Shown here: piece by piece, positions 16,060 through 23,923 of the stretch
Position numbering within the stretch: the first letter of the stretch is position 1
Layout of the letters: each line of letters starts with the position of its first letter
DNA from: Streptomyces lasiicapitis
Lineage (GTDB): Bacteria; Actinomycetota; Actinomycetes; Streptomycetales; Streptomycetaceae
Direction of reading: 5' to 3'
Length of the DNA: 64,000 nucleotides
Assembly: GCF_014646335.1 (NCBI RefSeq)
Contig: NZ_BMNG01000011.1
Span: 248,001 to 312,000, forward strand
The notes under the pieces: model-generated
What the model was told of the DNA's origin: nothing
The model's input: the letters and a program-made list of their open reading frames with translations, nothing else
Database searches by the model: none
Translations under genes and position numbers: made by a program

Positions 16060-17586
16060 TCAGGTGAGCGCCGCGCCCACTGCCACGAAGGCGCAGATGA
16101 GCACGAACAGGATCGCGAGCAACGGCCATACGAACCGCAGGTACTTGTCGTAGCCGACCTTGGCGAGCGCGACCCCGCCGATGGTGACGGCGGTCGTCGG
16201 CACCCACAGGTTCATCCAGCCGCTGGCGGCCGCCCACGCGGTGACGACGACGGACCGCGAGACGCCCGCGAAGTCGGCGAGCGGCGCGAGGATCGGCATG
16301 GCGAGGGTGGCGTGCCCGGACGTGGACGGGATGAGGAAGGCCAGCGGCAGGTTCACCAGGAACACGATGACCGCGAAGACGCCCGACGACGTGCCCTTCA
16401 CGACCCCCTCGATCGAGTGCAGCACGGTGTCGGTGATGCGGGAGTTGTTCATGATGACGGTGACCCCGCGCGCGAGGACGATGACCAGCGCGGGCGAGAT
16501 GAAGTCCGCCGCGCCCTGGATGATCGTCGAGCTGAGCTTCTGCTCACCCATCCGCGCGACCACGCCCACGAGGACCGCGGCACACAGGAACAGGGCGGCC
16601 AACTGCGGGAAGGACCAGCCGAGTTCGAAGCCGTACGGCTTCGCGTCCGCGTCGCCCGTCAGAGCGCTGGCCCACGGCACCACCGAGAAGATCATGAACG
16701 CGAAGACCAGGGCGACCACGACCAGGATGGCCTTGTGCAGCCGGGTCAGCTCGGGCACCTCCTGGGCCTCGCTCGCCGCCTGCTCCCGGTCGCCCGGCAG
16801 GAATCCGCTGAGGGAGCGCCCGGGGTCGCGCTGCACGCGTCTGGCGTACCGGATGACGTACGCGACCGTGACGCCCGTGAGCACCACCCACATCACGAAC
16901 CGCAGCACGATGCCGTCGCCGAGCGAGATGTCGGCCGCCGCCGAGGCGACGCCGGTGGCGAAGGGGTTGACGGTCGAGCACAGCACGCCGATGCCCGCGC
17001 CCAGGATGATCGCGCCGACGGCGGTCATCCGGTCGTACCCGAGGGCGAGCATCAGCGGCACGATCAGCCCGTAGAAGCCCAGCGTCTCCTCGGCGAAGCC
17101 CTCCACGGTGCCGAGGACGGAGAAGACCACCATGACGCCCGCGATGAGCATGGCGCCGCGCTCGCGCAGCCGGTGCGCGAGCCGCCCGATGCCCCGGTCG
17201 AGGGCGCCGGTGGCGAACACGACGGTGATGAACGCGCCGATGGCGAGCACGAAGAGGAACACGCCCGCGCTGCCGTACAGCTCACCGGTCAGGTCGGGGC
17301 CGACCTGGCCCGACTTGGTGTCCTGCACGCCGTACAGGCCGTTGACGGGCGCGAGGAAGAGGTCGTTGAGGCGGTCGACGAAGGACTGGTCGTCGGGGAC
17401 GCGGTGGTAACTGCCCTGGACGGGCGCGCCCTTGTCGTTGCGGTCGTAGGCGCCCGGCGGCACCAGGAAGGCGAGCACCCACACCGCGAGGGTGACGACG
17501 GCGAGGACGGTCAGGGCGCTGGGGAAGGTGAACTTCCGCTTGGGTGCGGGCTCCTGGGTCTCAGGGCCTGTCGTGGTGGTGGTCAC
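16060..17586 (-). CDS. YfcC family membrane transporter
   Basis: A 508-residue polytopic membrane protein with about 12 hydrophobic segments, of the C4-dicarboxylate/basic amino-acid carrier group (YfcC/DcuC-like, PF03606). The first segment follows KRKFTFPSALTVL; conserved features include the EGFAEETLGFYGLIVPLMLALGYD loop, GVLCSTVNPFATGVAS, and the LPLAFLIPSTSGHATLAMPILAPLAD segment near the C-terminus. The GTG start at 17586 overlaps the M20 peptidase stop by four bases (GTGA), so it is translated coupled to the peptidase. This suggests transport of a dipeptide, an amino acid or a cleavage product of that enzyme; the direction is unknown. Confidence 0.85.
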   Translation of the reverse strand: MTTTTTGPETQEPAPKRKFTFPSALTVLAVVTLAVWVLAFLVPPGAYDRNDKGAPVQGSYHRVPDDQSFVDRLNDLFLAPVNGLYGVQDTKSGQVGPDLTGELYGSAGVFLFVLAIGAFITVVFATGALDRGIGRLAHRLRERGAMLIAGVMVVFSVLGTVEGFAEETLGFYGLIVPLMLALGYDRMTAVGAIILGAGIGVLCSTVNPFATGVASAAADISLGDGIVLRFVMWVVLTGVTVAYVIRYARRVQRDPGRSLSGFLPGDREQAASEAQEVPELTRLHKAILVVVALVFAFMIFSVVPWASALTGDADAKPYGFELGWSFPQLAALFLCAAVLVGVVARMGEQKLSSTIIQGAADFISPALVIVLARGVTVIMNNSRITDTVLHSIEGVVKGTSSGVFAVIVFLVNLPLAFLIPSTSGHATLAMPILAPLADFAGVSRSVVVTAWAAASGWMNLWVPTTAVTIGGVALAKVGYDKYLRFVWPLLAILFVLICAFVAVGAALT

Positions 17587-18968
17587 GAGCGGCTCCCGTC
17601 GCCGCGTACGGGGAACGACGCCGCGTACTCGCGCACGAACGCGCCCAGCGCGACCACTGTGTCGCGCAGCTCGCCAAGGAGCACGCGCTCGTTGGGCGCG
17701 TGCAGGTTGCACATGCTGTCCTGCGCGCCGAACAGCAGGACCTCCGCGCCGGGCGCCGCCTGCGCGAGCCCGTTGACGAGCGGGATGGACCCGCCGGTCG
17801 CGACGTACGAGGCCTCCTCGCCCCAGGCCTCCTTCAGCGCGGTGAGCGCGGCGCTGTAGGCGGGCCCGCCGGTCGCTGCCTCGTAGCCGGGGCCGGTGTC
17901 GCCGGGCGTGACGGTGAGGGGGACGCCGAAGGGCCGCAGCGAGCGCAGGTGCTCGACGAGCCGTTCGCGTGCCTCACGGGGGTCCTGCCGGGGGTGGAAG
18001 CGCAGGTTCAGCTTGGCGCGCGCGTACGGCACGACCGCGGAGGCCGCGTGCTCCACGCTCGGCGCGTCCAGACCGATCACGGTGATCGCGGGCCCGCTCC
18101 ACAGCCGCTCCCCGAGGCTCCCGCTGCCGATCAGCGGCATCCCTTCGCGTACGCCCGCGAGCGCGCGGAACTCCTCCTCGGTGTACGAGGTCCCGCTCCA
18201 CTCCTCCCGGCGCAGCCCTTCGACGGCGACGTCGCCGTGCACGTCGTGCAGGGTGGCGAGCGCCTTCAGGAGCGCGAGCAGCGCGTCGGGCGCGGCACCC
18301 CCGAACTCGCCGCTGTGCCGGGGCTCGTCGAGGGTGCGCGCCTCGACGACGACTTCGGCGGCGCCGCGCAGGCCGGTGGTGAGGGTGGGGGTGCCGGGGC
18401 GGAGGTTGCCGAGGTCGGCGATGACCATGGCGTCGCAGGCGAAGCGGGCCGGGTCGGTGGGCGGGTAGTCGTCGAAGGCGCTGCCGTACTCCTCCTGCCC
18501 CTCGACGACGATCTTGACGCCGACGGGCGGGCGGCCCCCGTACGCGCGCAGCAGCCCCACATGAGCGATCACGTTGGACTTGTCGTCGGCGATGCCCCGC
18601 GCCCGCAGACCGGCGCCGTGGCCCGTGTCCTCGACGGGGGTGGGCTCGAAGGGCGGCGACTTCCACAGCTTCTCGTCGCCGGGCGGCTGGACGTCGTAGT
18701 GCCCGTAGAGGAGCACGGTCGGCGCGTCCGGGTGCGGGGGCGGGATCTCGCCGTAGACCACTGGTGCCGTGTCGGGCAGATCAAGGCGCTCGACCGTCGG
18801 TACGCCCGCGTCGCGCAGCAGCCCCGCGACCAGGTCGTGGGCCTCCTGGACCGGCTCGCCGGGGAATCCGGGGAAGGCGATCGAGGGGATCTCGGCGAGG
18901 CGGACGAGGTCGGCGCGCAGGCCGTCCATCAGTCCGTCGACCGTGGTGGCGAGCTCTTCGGGCGTCAT
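17583..18968 (-). CDS. M20 family metallopeptidase (dipeptidase)
   Basis: A 461-residue M20/M28-type zinc peptidase. The first metal motif is LLYGHYDVQPPG (H90, D92), the bridging Asp is in GIADDKSNV, the catalytic Glu pair is in VVEGQEEYGS, and a final His lies in CNLHAPNER near the C-terminus. A dimerisation lid domain separates the two halves. These are the hallmarks of carnosinase/PepV-like dipeptidases. The ATG at 18968 begins at the family N-terminus; more upstream residues are open but unlike the family. It is first in an operon with the YfcC transporter and possibly the Pip-like hydrolase. Confidence 0.88.
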   Translation of the reverse strand: MTPEELATTVDGLMDGLRADLVRLAEIPSIAFPGFPGEPVQEAHDLVAGLLRDAGVPTVERLDLPDTAPVVYGEIPPPHPDAPTVLLYGHYDVQPPGDEKLWKSPPFEPTPVEDTGHGAGLRARGIADDKSNVIAHVGLLRAYGGRPPVGVKIVVEGQEEYGSAFDDYPPTDPARFACDAMVIADLGNLRPGTPTLTTGLRGAAEVVVEARTLDEPRHSGEFGGAAPDALLALLKALATLHDVHGDVAVEGLRREEWSGTSYTEEEFRALAGVREGMPLIGSGSLGERLWSGPAITVIGLDAPSVEHAASAVVPYARAKLNLRFHPRQDPREARERLVEHLRSLRPFGVPLTVTPGDTGPGYEAATGGPAYSAALTALKEAWGEEASYVATGGSIPLVNGLAQAAPGAEVLLFGAQDSMCNLHAPNERVLLGELRDTVVALGAFVREYAASFPVRGDGSRS

Positions 18969-19105
18969 GGGCAGCACCCCTGCGTGAGGAAATTTGCGTT
19001 GTTTGCCGTGAACAGCCCGAATTATCGAGTGCGCCCGCTCGCGGATTCCGGACGGCTCGCCGGGCAGCCGGGCCCTGCGCACCGATGCCGCACTAAGGTC
19101 GACGC

Positions 19106-19555
19106 ATGGCTTCGGAGACTTCCCCCGGCACGGGCGGCGCGGACGGCGGGACCGTGCGCGTCGACGCCTGGATCTGGTCCGTACGGCTGGTCAAGACCCG
19201 CTCCGCGGGCGCGGCGGCCTGCAAGGGCGGCCACGTCCGCGTCAACGGCGACCGCGTGAAGCCCGCGTACGGCGTGAAGCCGGGCGACGAGGTCCGCCTC
19301 CGCCAGACCGAAGGACGCGAACGCGTCGTCATCGTCAAACGCCTCATCCGCAAGCGGGTGGGCGCCCCCGTGGCCGTCGAGTGCTATGTGGACAACAGCC
19401 CCCCGCCACCCCCGCGCGAGGCGATCGCCCCCGCGGGCATCCGCGACCGAGGCACCGGCCGCCCCACCAAACGCGACCGCAGGGACATGGACCGCCTGAG
19501 GGCCCTCAACAGCCGCACGGGCCCGACGCAACCACCAGTGCGGGAGACGGACTGA
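19106..19555 (+). CDS. S4-domain RNA-binding protein (Hsp15-like)
   Basis: A 149-residue protein. Residues 16-75 are an S4 RNA-binding domain (VRVDAWIWSVRLVKTRSAGAAACKGGHVRVNGDRVKPAYGVKPGDEV), followed by a basic strand (RVVIVKRLIRKRVG) and a Lys/Arg-rich, Pro-rich C-terminus. The domain order fits the HslR/Hsp15 group that rescues stalled 50S subunits, although actinobacterial members are not well characterised. It runs divergently from the M20 peptidase and converges on the acyltransferase. Confidence 0.85.
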   Translation: MASETSPGTGGADGGTVRVDAWIWSVRLVKTRSAGAAACKGGHVRVNGDRVKPAYGVKPGDEVRLRQTEGRERVVIVKRLIRKRVGAPVAVECYVDNSPPPPPREAIAPAGIRDRGTGRPTKRDRRDMDRLRALNSRTGPTQPPVRETD

Positions 19556-19609
19556 ACCCCCAGCCCTATCAGCCCGTCGAGGGGGTCCCCCCTGCTCCTT
19601 AAGAGCTTG

Positions 19610-19694
19610 GGGGAGTTTGAGGACGAGGCCGTTCAGGCCGATACGGGGGTCTGGGGGCGGAGCCCCCAGTTACGGGAAGGGGCGGGCTTGGGGA
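19610..19694. repeat. Family A repeat copy 2
   Basis: It matches copy 1 (14991-15075) over GTTTGAGGACGAGGCCGTTC and beyond, then carries its own hairpin and TTACGGGAAGGGGCGGG. The right end runs into the coding sequence of the acyltransferase on the minus strand and provides its stop codon and last codons. Confidence 0.75.
19651..19669. terminator. Hairpin of family A repeat copy 2 between convergent genes
   Basis: Perfect 8-bp stem CTGGGGGC, loop GGA, GCCCCCAG. It lies 96 bases past the S4 gene stop and abuts the acyltransferase stop on the other strand, so it can serve both convergent transcripts. Confidence 0.6.
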
Positions 19695-20710
19695 CGCTCC
19701 AGCGGAAACCACCCATGCCCCGCATACCAATGCCCCCCACCCCGCAAGTGATCCCCAATGGCCCGCTCCACCCGAGTACGCCGAGGCAACCGCTCCACCG
19801 GCATGAGCCGGTCCCCGAACACGAACCCCACCGGCACGCTGTCGTCCGGCGCCTCACCCCCGTACGTATCAGCAAGCCGAAACCGCTCCTGAAACCGCAC
19901 GATGTTGGACTCGGCGTCCAGATACCGCTTCAACTGCGGATCAAGCAGCCACGAGTGACAGACGACCACGTCATACCGCTCCCCGGGAAAGTGCCGGGGA
20001 AAGAACTCCCGCGCGAGCTCCACCGACAGGTCACAGGCCGCCGCCGACAACGGCCCCCGGAAGTCGGCGACATGCACGCTCAGACAGGGGTCCCCGGGCC
20101 CGAGCCCCACCCCGGCGGCAGCGATCGCGGCGCCCATCCGCTCCCCGAGCAGAGACCGCTGGAACTGCAGCCGCCCCAACTGATAGAGCTCACCGCGGAA
20201 GTGCAGCGCGTTCCAGCCGGGCACAGGCACTCCGCGGCTGCCGTGCGTCCTGCGGTGCACGGCCATGTGCCGCCCGAGATCGGCGAGGGAACGACGGGAG
20301 ACGTCGTCGGGTATGCCGTGCCGCAAGTGATAGGCCCGGACCCGGGGCAACGCGGCGATGAAGACGAAGACATAGAAGCAGCTGCCCAGTTCGCCGAGCT
20401 CCGCGGGCAGAACGGGCAGCCGAGGCCCCTGCTCGGGGGCGCCCAGATCGCGCAGGAGCAGAGCGACGCACCGAGTGAGCAGCCACCGCGTGTCCGGATC
20501 GTCGAGCACCCGCCCCCGCAGGGCGACGAGCGCGTTGATGTCCTCGTGCGGCACGCCGAGGTCGAGGAGGACGTCGGGCAGCTCGTCGGCGTCCGGCAGG
20601 ACCGCCTCGGCGGGCGGCTCACCCCCGTCCTCCAGCGCCCGCAGCCACGCGGCGAGCACCGAGTCACGCTCCGCCGCGGCCCGCAGCACGTCCAACACGG
20701 CTCCACCCAC
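19670..20710 (-). CDS. Acyltransferase domain protein (two-domain GNAT-like)
   Basis: A 346-residue protein resembling the actinobacterial acyltransferase-domain proteins with an all-helical N-terminal domain (about 1-140) and a GNAT-like C-terminal domain (about 150-330). Visible features are GVPVPGWNALHFRGELYQLGRLQFQR and CLSVHVADFRGPLSAAAC, the latter typical of the acyl-CoA-binding half, then VVVCHSWLLDPQL and RLADTYGGEAPDDSV. I am fairly sure of the family but not of the acceptor. The start is GTG at 20710 or GTG at 20698; an AGAGGTGG site favours the second. The last codons lie within a dispersed repeat. Confidence 0.75.
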   Translation of the reverse strand: MGGAVLDVLRAAAERDSVLAAWLRALEDGGEPPAEAVLPDADELPDVLLDLGVPHEDINALVALRGRVLDDPDTRWLLTRCVALLLRDLGAPEQGPRLPVLPAELGELGSCFYVFVFIAALPRVRAYHLRHGIPDDVSRRSLADLGRHMAVHRRTHGSRGVPVPGWNALHFRGELYQLGRLQFQRSLLGERMGAAIAAAGVGLGPGDPCLSVHVADFRGPLSAAACDLSVELAREFFPRHFPGERYDVVVCHSWLLDPQLKRYLDAESNIVRFQERFRLADTYGGEAPDDSVPVGFVFGDRLMPVERLPRRTRVERAIGDHLRGGGHWYAGHGWFPLERPQARPFP

Positions 20711-20814
20711 CTCTCCGTACCGCTCCGCACCTCTTCAAGACCCGTCCGTCACCCCTTCCGCCGGGCCCGTGCCGGGTGGACCCTGGAAGGAGGAGAAGAC
20801 GGAGATGACGTCCG

Positions 20815-21084
20815 ATGCGCACAGGAAGTGAGCCGGTGACCGCGCGCAGTCCCTTGCGCATGCGCTTCTGGTTCAGCGTATGGGGGCTGATCTGGGCCGC
20901 GGCGGGGACGGTGGCCTTCGCGCTCGCCGGGCGCCCGCAGTGGGCGGTGGCGTGCGGGGTGCTGTGGCTGGTGGTCACCGTCGACATGGCGCTGATCGTG
21001 CGCCACATCCGCCAGGGCCCGCACTACCAGCCGGGCCGCGACGTACCCCCCTACGATCCGCCTCACGATCCCCCGAAGTCCTGA
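20815..21084 (+). CDS. DUF6343 family small membrane protein
   Basis: An 89-residue protein starting RTGSEPVTARSPLRMRFW, with two membrane helices (about 18-38 and 42-62) and a short Pro-rich cytoplasmic tail. This short signature is typical of the Streptomyces DUF6343 family. The ATG at 20815 is preceded by GGAG at about 10 bases. It is divergent from the acyltransferase and converges on the TPR gene with a 4-base gap. Function unknown. Confidence 0.75.
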   Translation: MRTGSEPVTARSPLRMRFWFSVWGLIWAAAGTVAFALAGRPQWAVACGVLWLVVTVDMALIVRHIRQGPHYQPGRDVPPYDPPHDPPKS

Positions 21085-21088
21085 CGCC

Positions 21089-21499
21089 CTACACGTCGCC
21101 CGCCCGCGGCTGTCCGCCCGCGCCGCCGCCGGCCCCGTCCTCGTCGAACCGCGCCGCCGCCAGATAGTCCGGCTGCGGGTCGAGCGCGGCGGCGAGCCGG
21201 AAGTGGCGGCGGGCCTGGTCGGGCCGGGCGGCGCGCTCGTAGGTGCGGGCGAGGGCGAAGTGCGCGAACGCGTTGTCCGGCTCGCGCTCCAGGACGATGC
21301 TGAACTCCAGCTCGGCAGCGCGCAGTTGGGCGGAGGCGAAGAAGGCGCGGGCCCGCAGCAACCGGGCCGCGGTGTTCTCCGGGTGGGCTGCGATGACGGA
21401 GTCGAGGAGCTTCACGGCACCCCGCGGATCCCGGGCGGCGAGCAACTGCTCCGCCGCCCGGAAGTCGATGACATGGCTCTCCGGGCTGCTTTCGGGCAC
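21089..21499 (-). CDS. Tetratricopeptide repeat protein
   Basis: A 136-residue protein of about three TPR units (AAEQLLAARDPRGAVKLLDSVIAAHPENTAARLLRARAFFAS, then QLRAAELEFSIVLEREPDNAFAHFALARTYERA, then QARRHFRLAAALDPQ) with a Gly-rich tail. The GTG at 21499 follows AAGGAG at 6-base spacing. TPRs make a protein-binding surface; no partner can be named. Confidence 0.85.
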   Translation of the reverse strand: MPESSPESHVIDFRAAEQLLAARDPRGAVKLLDSVIAAHPENTAARLLRARAFFASAQLRAAELEFSIVLEREPDNAFAHFALARTYERAARPDQARRHFRLAAALDPQPDYLAAARFDEDGAGGGAGGQPRAGDV

Positions 21500-21663
21500 G
21501 CCGAACTCCTTCCCTCGCTTCTCATGGTCAACACACGCGCCGCTCCGGCATATTCCGGGCCCTGGCGCGTGAAGTCGGGGCCACGATCAGCCGGGCCGCC
21601 GCCCCGGCCTCACCCCGACTTCACCCCGTCCTCACCACACCTCATCTCCGCCCCACGTCGGCC

Positions 21664-22044
21664 TCACCCCGACATGGCCAACGCCATGCCCACGATCACC
21701 AGGCACGCGCCCGCCGCGACGAACGACCAGTCCAGGCCGCGCCGTTCCCCACCCAGAAGCACGATCTCACGCGGGTCGTCGCTGTCATAGGCGATGCGCA
21801 CCCGCTCCCCCGCGGGCAGGGGCCGCCGCCGGCTCGGGGGCACCGGCGAGACGACCTCCATCACCCGCCCGTCCGCCGTCTCGAACTGCAGCGTCGGCCG
21901 GTCGGCACCCTGCTGCACCGCCTTGACCAGGGCTTCCGCCACCTCACCTGCTTCGGTGATGCGCCGGGTCTGCTGCAGGCCGTAGGCACCGGCGAGCAGC
22001 GCGACCAGTCCGCCCAGCGTGGTGAACGCCGCCAGTACGACCAC
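21664..22044 (-). CDS. DUF3592 domain membrane protein
   Basis: A 126-residue protein with a membrane helix at each end (residues 3-22 and 105-124) and between them a small beta domain: TLQFETADGRVMEVVSP, then GERVRIAYDSDDPREIVLL. This is the DUF3592 arrangement, with a short extracytoplasmic beta domain between two anchors. The GTG at 22044 is preceded by GAAGAAGGGCGG. It follows coaE on the same strand with about 30 bases between and could be co-transcribed. Confidence 0.8.
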   Translation of the reverse strand: MVVLAAFTTLGGLVALLAGAYGLQQTRRITEAGEVAEALVKAVQQGADRPTLQFETADGRVMEVVSPVPPSRRRPLPAGERVRIAYDSDDPREIVLLGGERRGLDWSFVAAGACLVIVGMALAMSG

Positions 22045-22075
22045 GAACCCCGCCCTTCTTCCGCCTCGCCATGGG

Positions 22076-22687
22076 CTATGCGGCCCGGGCCCGCATCCGC
22101 AGTTCCCGCCACACTTCGTCCACGCGGGGCGCGAGCTGTTCCAGGGGGCCGTCGTTGTCGACGACGATGCCCGCGATCTCCAGGCGCTTCTCGCGCGTCG
22201 CCTGGGCGGCCATGCGGGCGCGGGCGTCGTCCTCGGTCATGCCGCGCAGCCGTACGAGCCGGTCGAGTTGGGTCTCGGGGCGGGCGTCGACGACGACCAC
22301 GACGTCGTAGAGCGGCGCGAGGCCGTTCTCCGCGAGCAGCGGCACGTCGTGCACGATCACCGTGTCCTCGCCGGCCTCGGCGGCGGCCCGTTCCAGCTCC
22401 GCGGAGCGCGCGCCCACCAGGGGGTGCACGATCGCGTTGAGGGCGGCAAGCCTGTCCGGGTCGGCGAAGACGATCGCGCCGAGCTTCGGGCGGTCGAGGG
22501 AGCCGTCGGCGGCGAGGACCTCCTCGCCGAAGGTCTCGACGACCGCGGCCAGGCCCTCGGTGCCGGGCGCCACCACCTCGCGCGCGATCCGGTCGGCGTC
22601 CACGAGCACGGCTCCGCGCTCCACGAGCAGCCGTGACACTTCACTCTTGCCGGCACCGATCCCGCCGGTCAGCCCCACTTTCAGCAT
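22076..22687 (-). CDS. coaE: Dephospho-CoA kinase
   Basis: A 203-residue P-loop kinase catalysing the last step of coenzyme A synthesis: ATP-dependent phosphorylation of the 3'-hydroxyl of dephospho-CoA. The P-loop is GLTGGIGAGKSEV (6-18), followed by the substrate motif VDADRIAREVV and later HDVPLLAENGLAPLYDVVVVVDA, RL.RGMTEDDARARMAAQ (lid) and IVVDNDG. Length and motifs are standard for CoaE. No ribosome site precedes the ATG; a TAAGCT hexamer 7 bases upstream is compatible with leaderless transcription. Confidence 0.95.
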   Translation of the reverse strand: MLKVGLTGGIGAGKSEVSRLLVERGAVLVDADRIAREVVAPGTEGLAAVVETFGEEVLAADGSLDRPKLGAIVFADPDRLAALNAIVHPLVGARSAELERAAAEAGEDTVIVHDVPLLAENGLAPLYDVVVVVDARPETQLDRLVRLRGMTEDDARARMAAQATREKRLEIAGIVVDNDGPLEQLAPRVDEVWRELRMRARAA

Positions 22688-22782
22688 GACCGGCAGCTTA
22701 GGCGCCGGTTCGGCCGCTGTCTGCCGGAGCCTCCGGAACGCCCCCGGCGCCCGGCCCCCGCCCCCCCCGGCACCGGAAACCC

Positions 22783-23721
22783 CTAGCCGTCGCCCTCGCG
22801 CTCGGCGAGGAACTTCTCGAACTCGCGGCCGATCTCGTCCGCCGACGGGATGTCCACGGGCTCGGCGAGCATGTTGCCGCGGGCCTCGGCGCCCGCCGCC
22901 GCGTCGTACTGGTGCTCAAGGCCCTGGACGAGCGCGACCAGTTCCTCGTCGCCCTCCTGGACCTGCCGGTCGATCTCGGTCTGGGTGCGGTGGGCCTCGG
23001 TGCGCAGGGCGTGCGCGACGCCGGGCAGGACCAGGCCGGTGGCGGCGGTGATCGCCTCCAGGACGGTCAGGGCCGCGTCCGGGTAAGCCGAGCGCGCGAT
23101 GTAGTGCGGGACGTGCGCGGCGACGCCGAGCACGTCGTGGCCCGCCTCCGCGAGGCGGTACTCGACCAGCGCCTCCGCGCTGCCGGGCACCTGCGCCTCG
23201 TCGAAGGGGCTGGAGTGTCCGGGCACCAGGTCGGTCCGGTTGCCGTGCGGGGTGAGGCCCACGGGGCGCGTGTGCGGTACGCCCATGGGGATGCCGTGGA
23301 AGTTCACGGAGAGCCGCACGCCGAGGCGCTCGACGATCTCCCTGACGGCCGCGGCGAAGCGCTCCCACTCGATGTCCGGCTCGGGGCCGGAGAGCAGCAG
23401 GAAGGGCGCGCCGGTGGCGTCCTGGAGGAGCCGTACGTCCAGCGTCGGCACCTCGTAGTCGCTCCAGCGGTCGCGCCGGAAGGTCAGCAGCGGGCGCCGG
23501 GCGCGGTAGTCCACGAGCCTGTCGTGGTCGAAGCGGGCCACGACCTGCCCGGGAAGACTGTCCACGAGCTTCTCGACGACCTGGTCGCCGGTCTCGCCCG
23601 CGTCGATGTATCCGTCGAAGTGGTAGAGCATGACCAGTCCGGCCGACTCCTGGGCGAGCGCCATGTCGACAACAGCGAGGCCCTTCGGCTCCCATGCGTA
23701 CAAACCCTGCGGATCAAGCAC
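22783..23721 (-). CDS. PAC2 family protein
   Basis: A 312-residue member of the PAC2 (proteasome assembly chaperone) family. The core has MLYHFDGYIDAGETGDQVVEKL, PLLTFRRDRWSDYE, FLLLSGPEPDIEWERFAAAV and GIPMGVPHTRP, followed by an acidic helical C-terminus. Actinobacteria have a 20S proteasome, but a direct chaperone role for these proteins is not established. The GTG at 23721 has a GGAGGAG site at 8-base spacing. It is divergent from the pectate-lyase-like gene. Confidence 0.85.
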   Translation of the reverse strand: MLDPQGLYAWEPKGLAVVDMALAQESAGLVMLYHFDGYIDAGETGDQVVEKLVDSLPGQVVARFDHDRLVDYRARRPLLTFRRDRWSDYEVPTLDVRLLQDATGAPFLLLSGPEPDIEWERFAAAVREIVERLGVRLSVNFHGIPMGVPHTRPVGLTPHGNRTDLVPGHSSPFDEAQVPGSAEALVEYRLAEAGHDVLGVAAHVPHYIARSAYPDAALTVLEAITAATGLVLPGVAHALRTEAHRTQTEIDRQVQEGDEELVALVQGLEHQYDAAAGAEARGNMLAEPVDIPSADEIGREFEKFLAEREGDG

Positions 23722-23811
23722 TGTGACCGCTCCTCCTCGTGTTCATTGAGCAGAACGCGCCCCACGGGGCGGGCATTCCCGGCCACGCGCATTCACAGCT
23801 ACGACGCAACC

Positions 23812-23840
23812 TTGACGCGGACATGACCCACCTCTACCGT
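23812..23840 (+). promoter_or_regulatory. Promoter of the pectate-lyase-like gene
   Basis: TTGACG, a 17-base spacer and TACCGT form a good sigma-HrdB-type promoter. The start point would be near 23847, giving a leader of about 77 bases before the ATG at 23924. The -35 block continues as CGGACATG, shared with the promoter at 9231. Confidence 0.6.
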
Positions 23841-23923
23841 CTCGAAGCAGTCACACGTTCAGAATGACGCACCAGGTTCACATACAAGAACCCATGGAAC
23901 TCCGACGGGAAGGCAACCCCACG

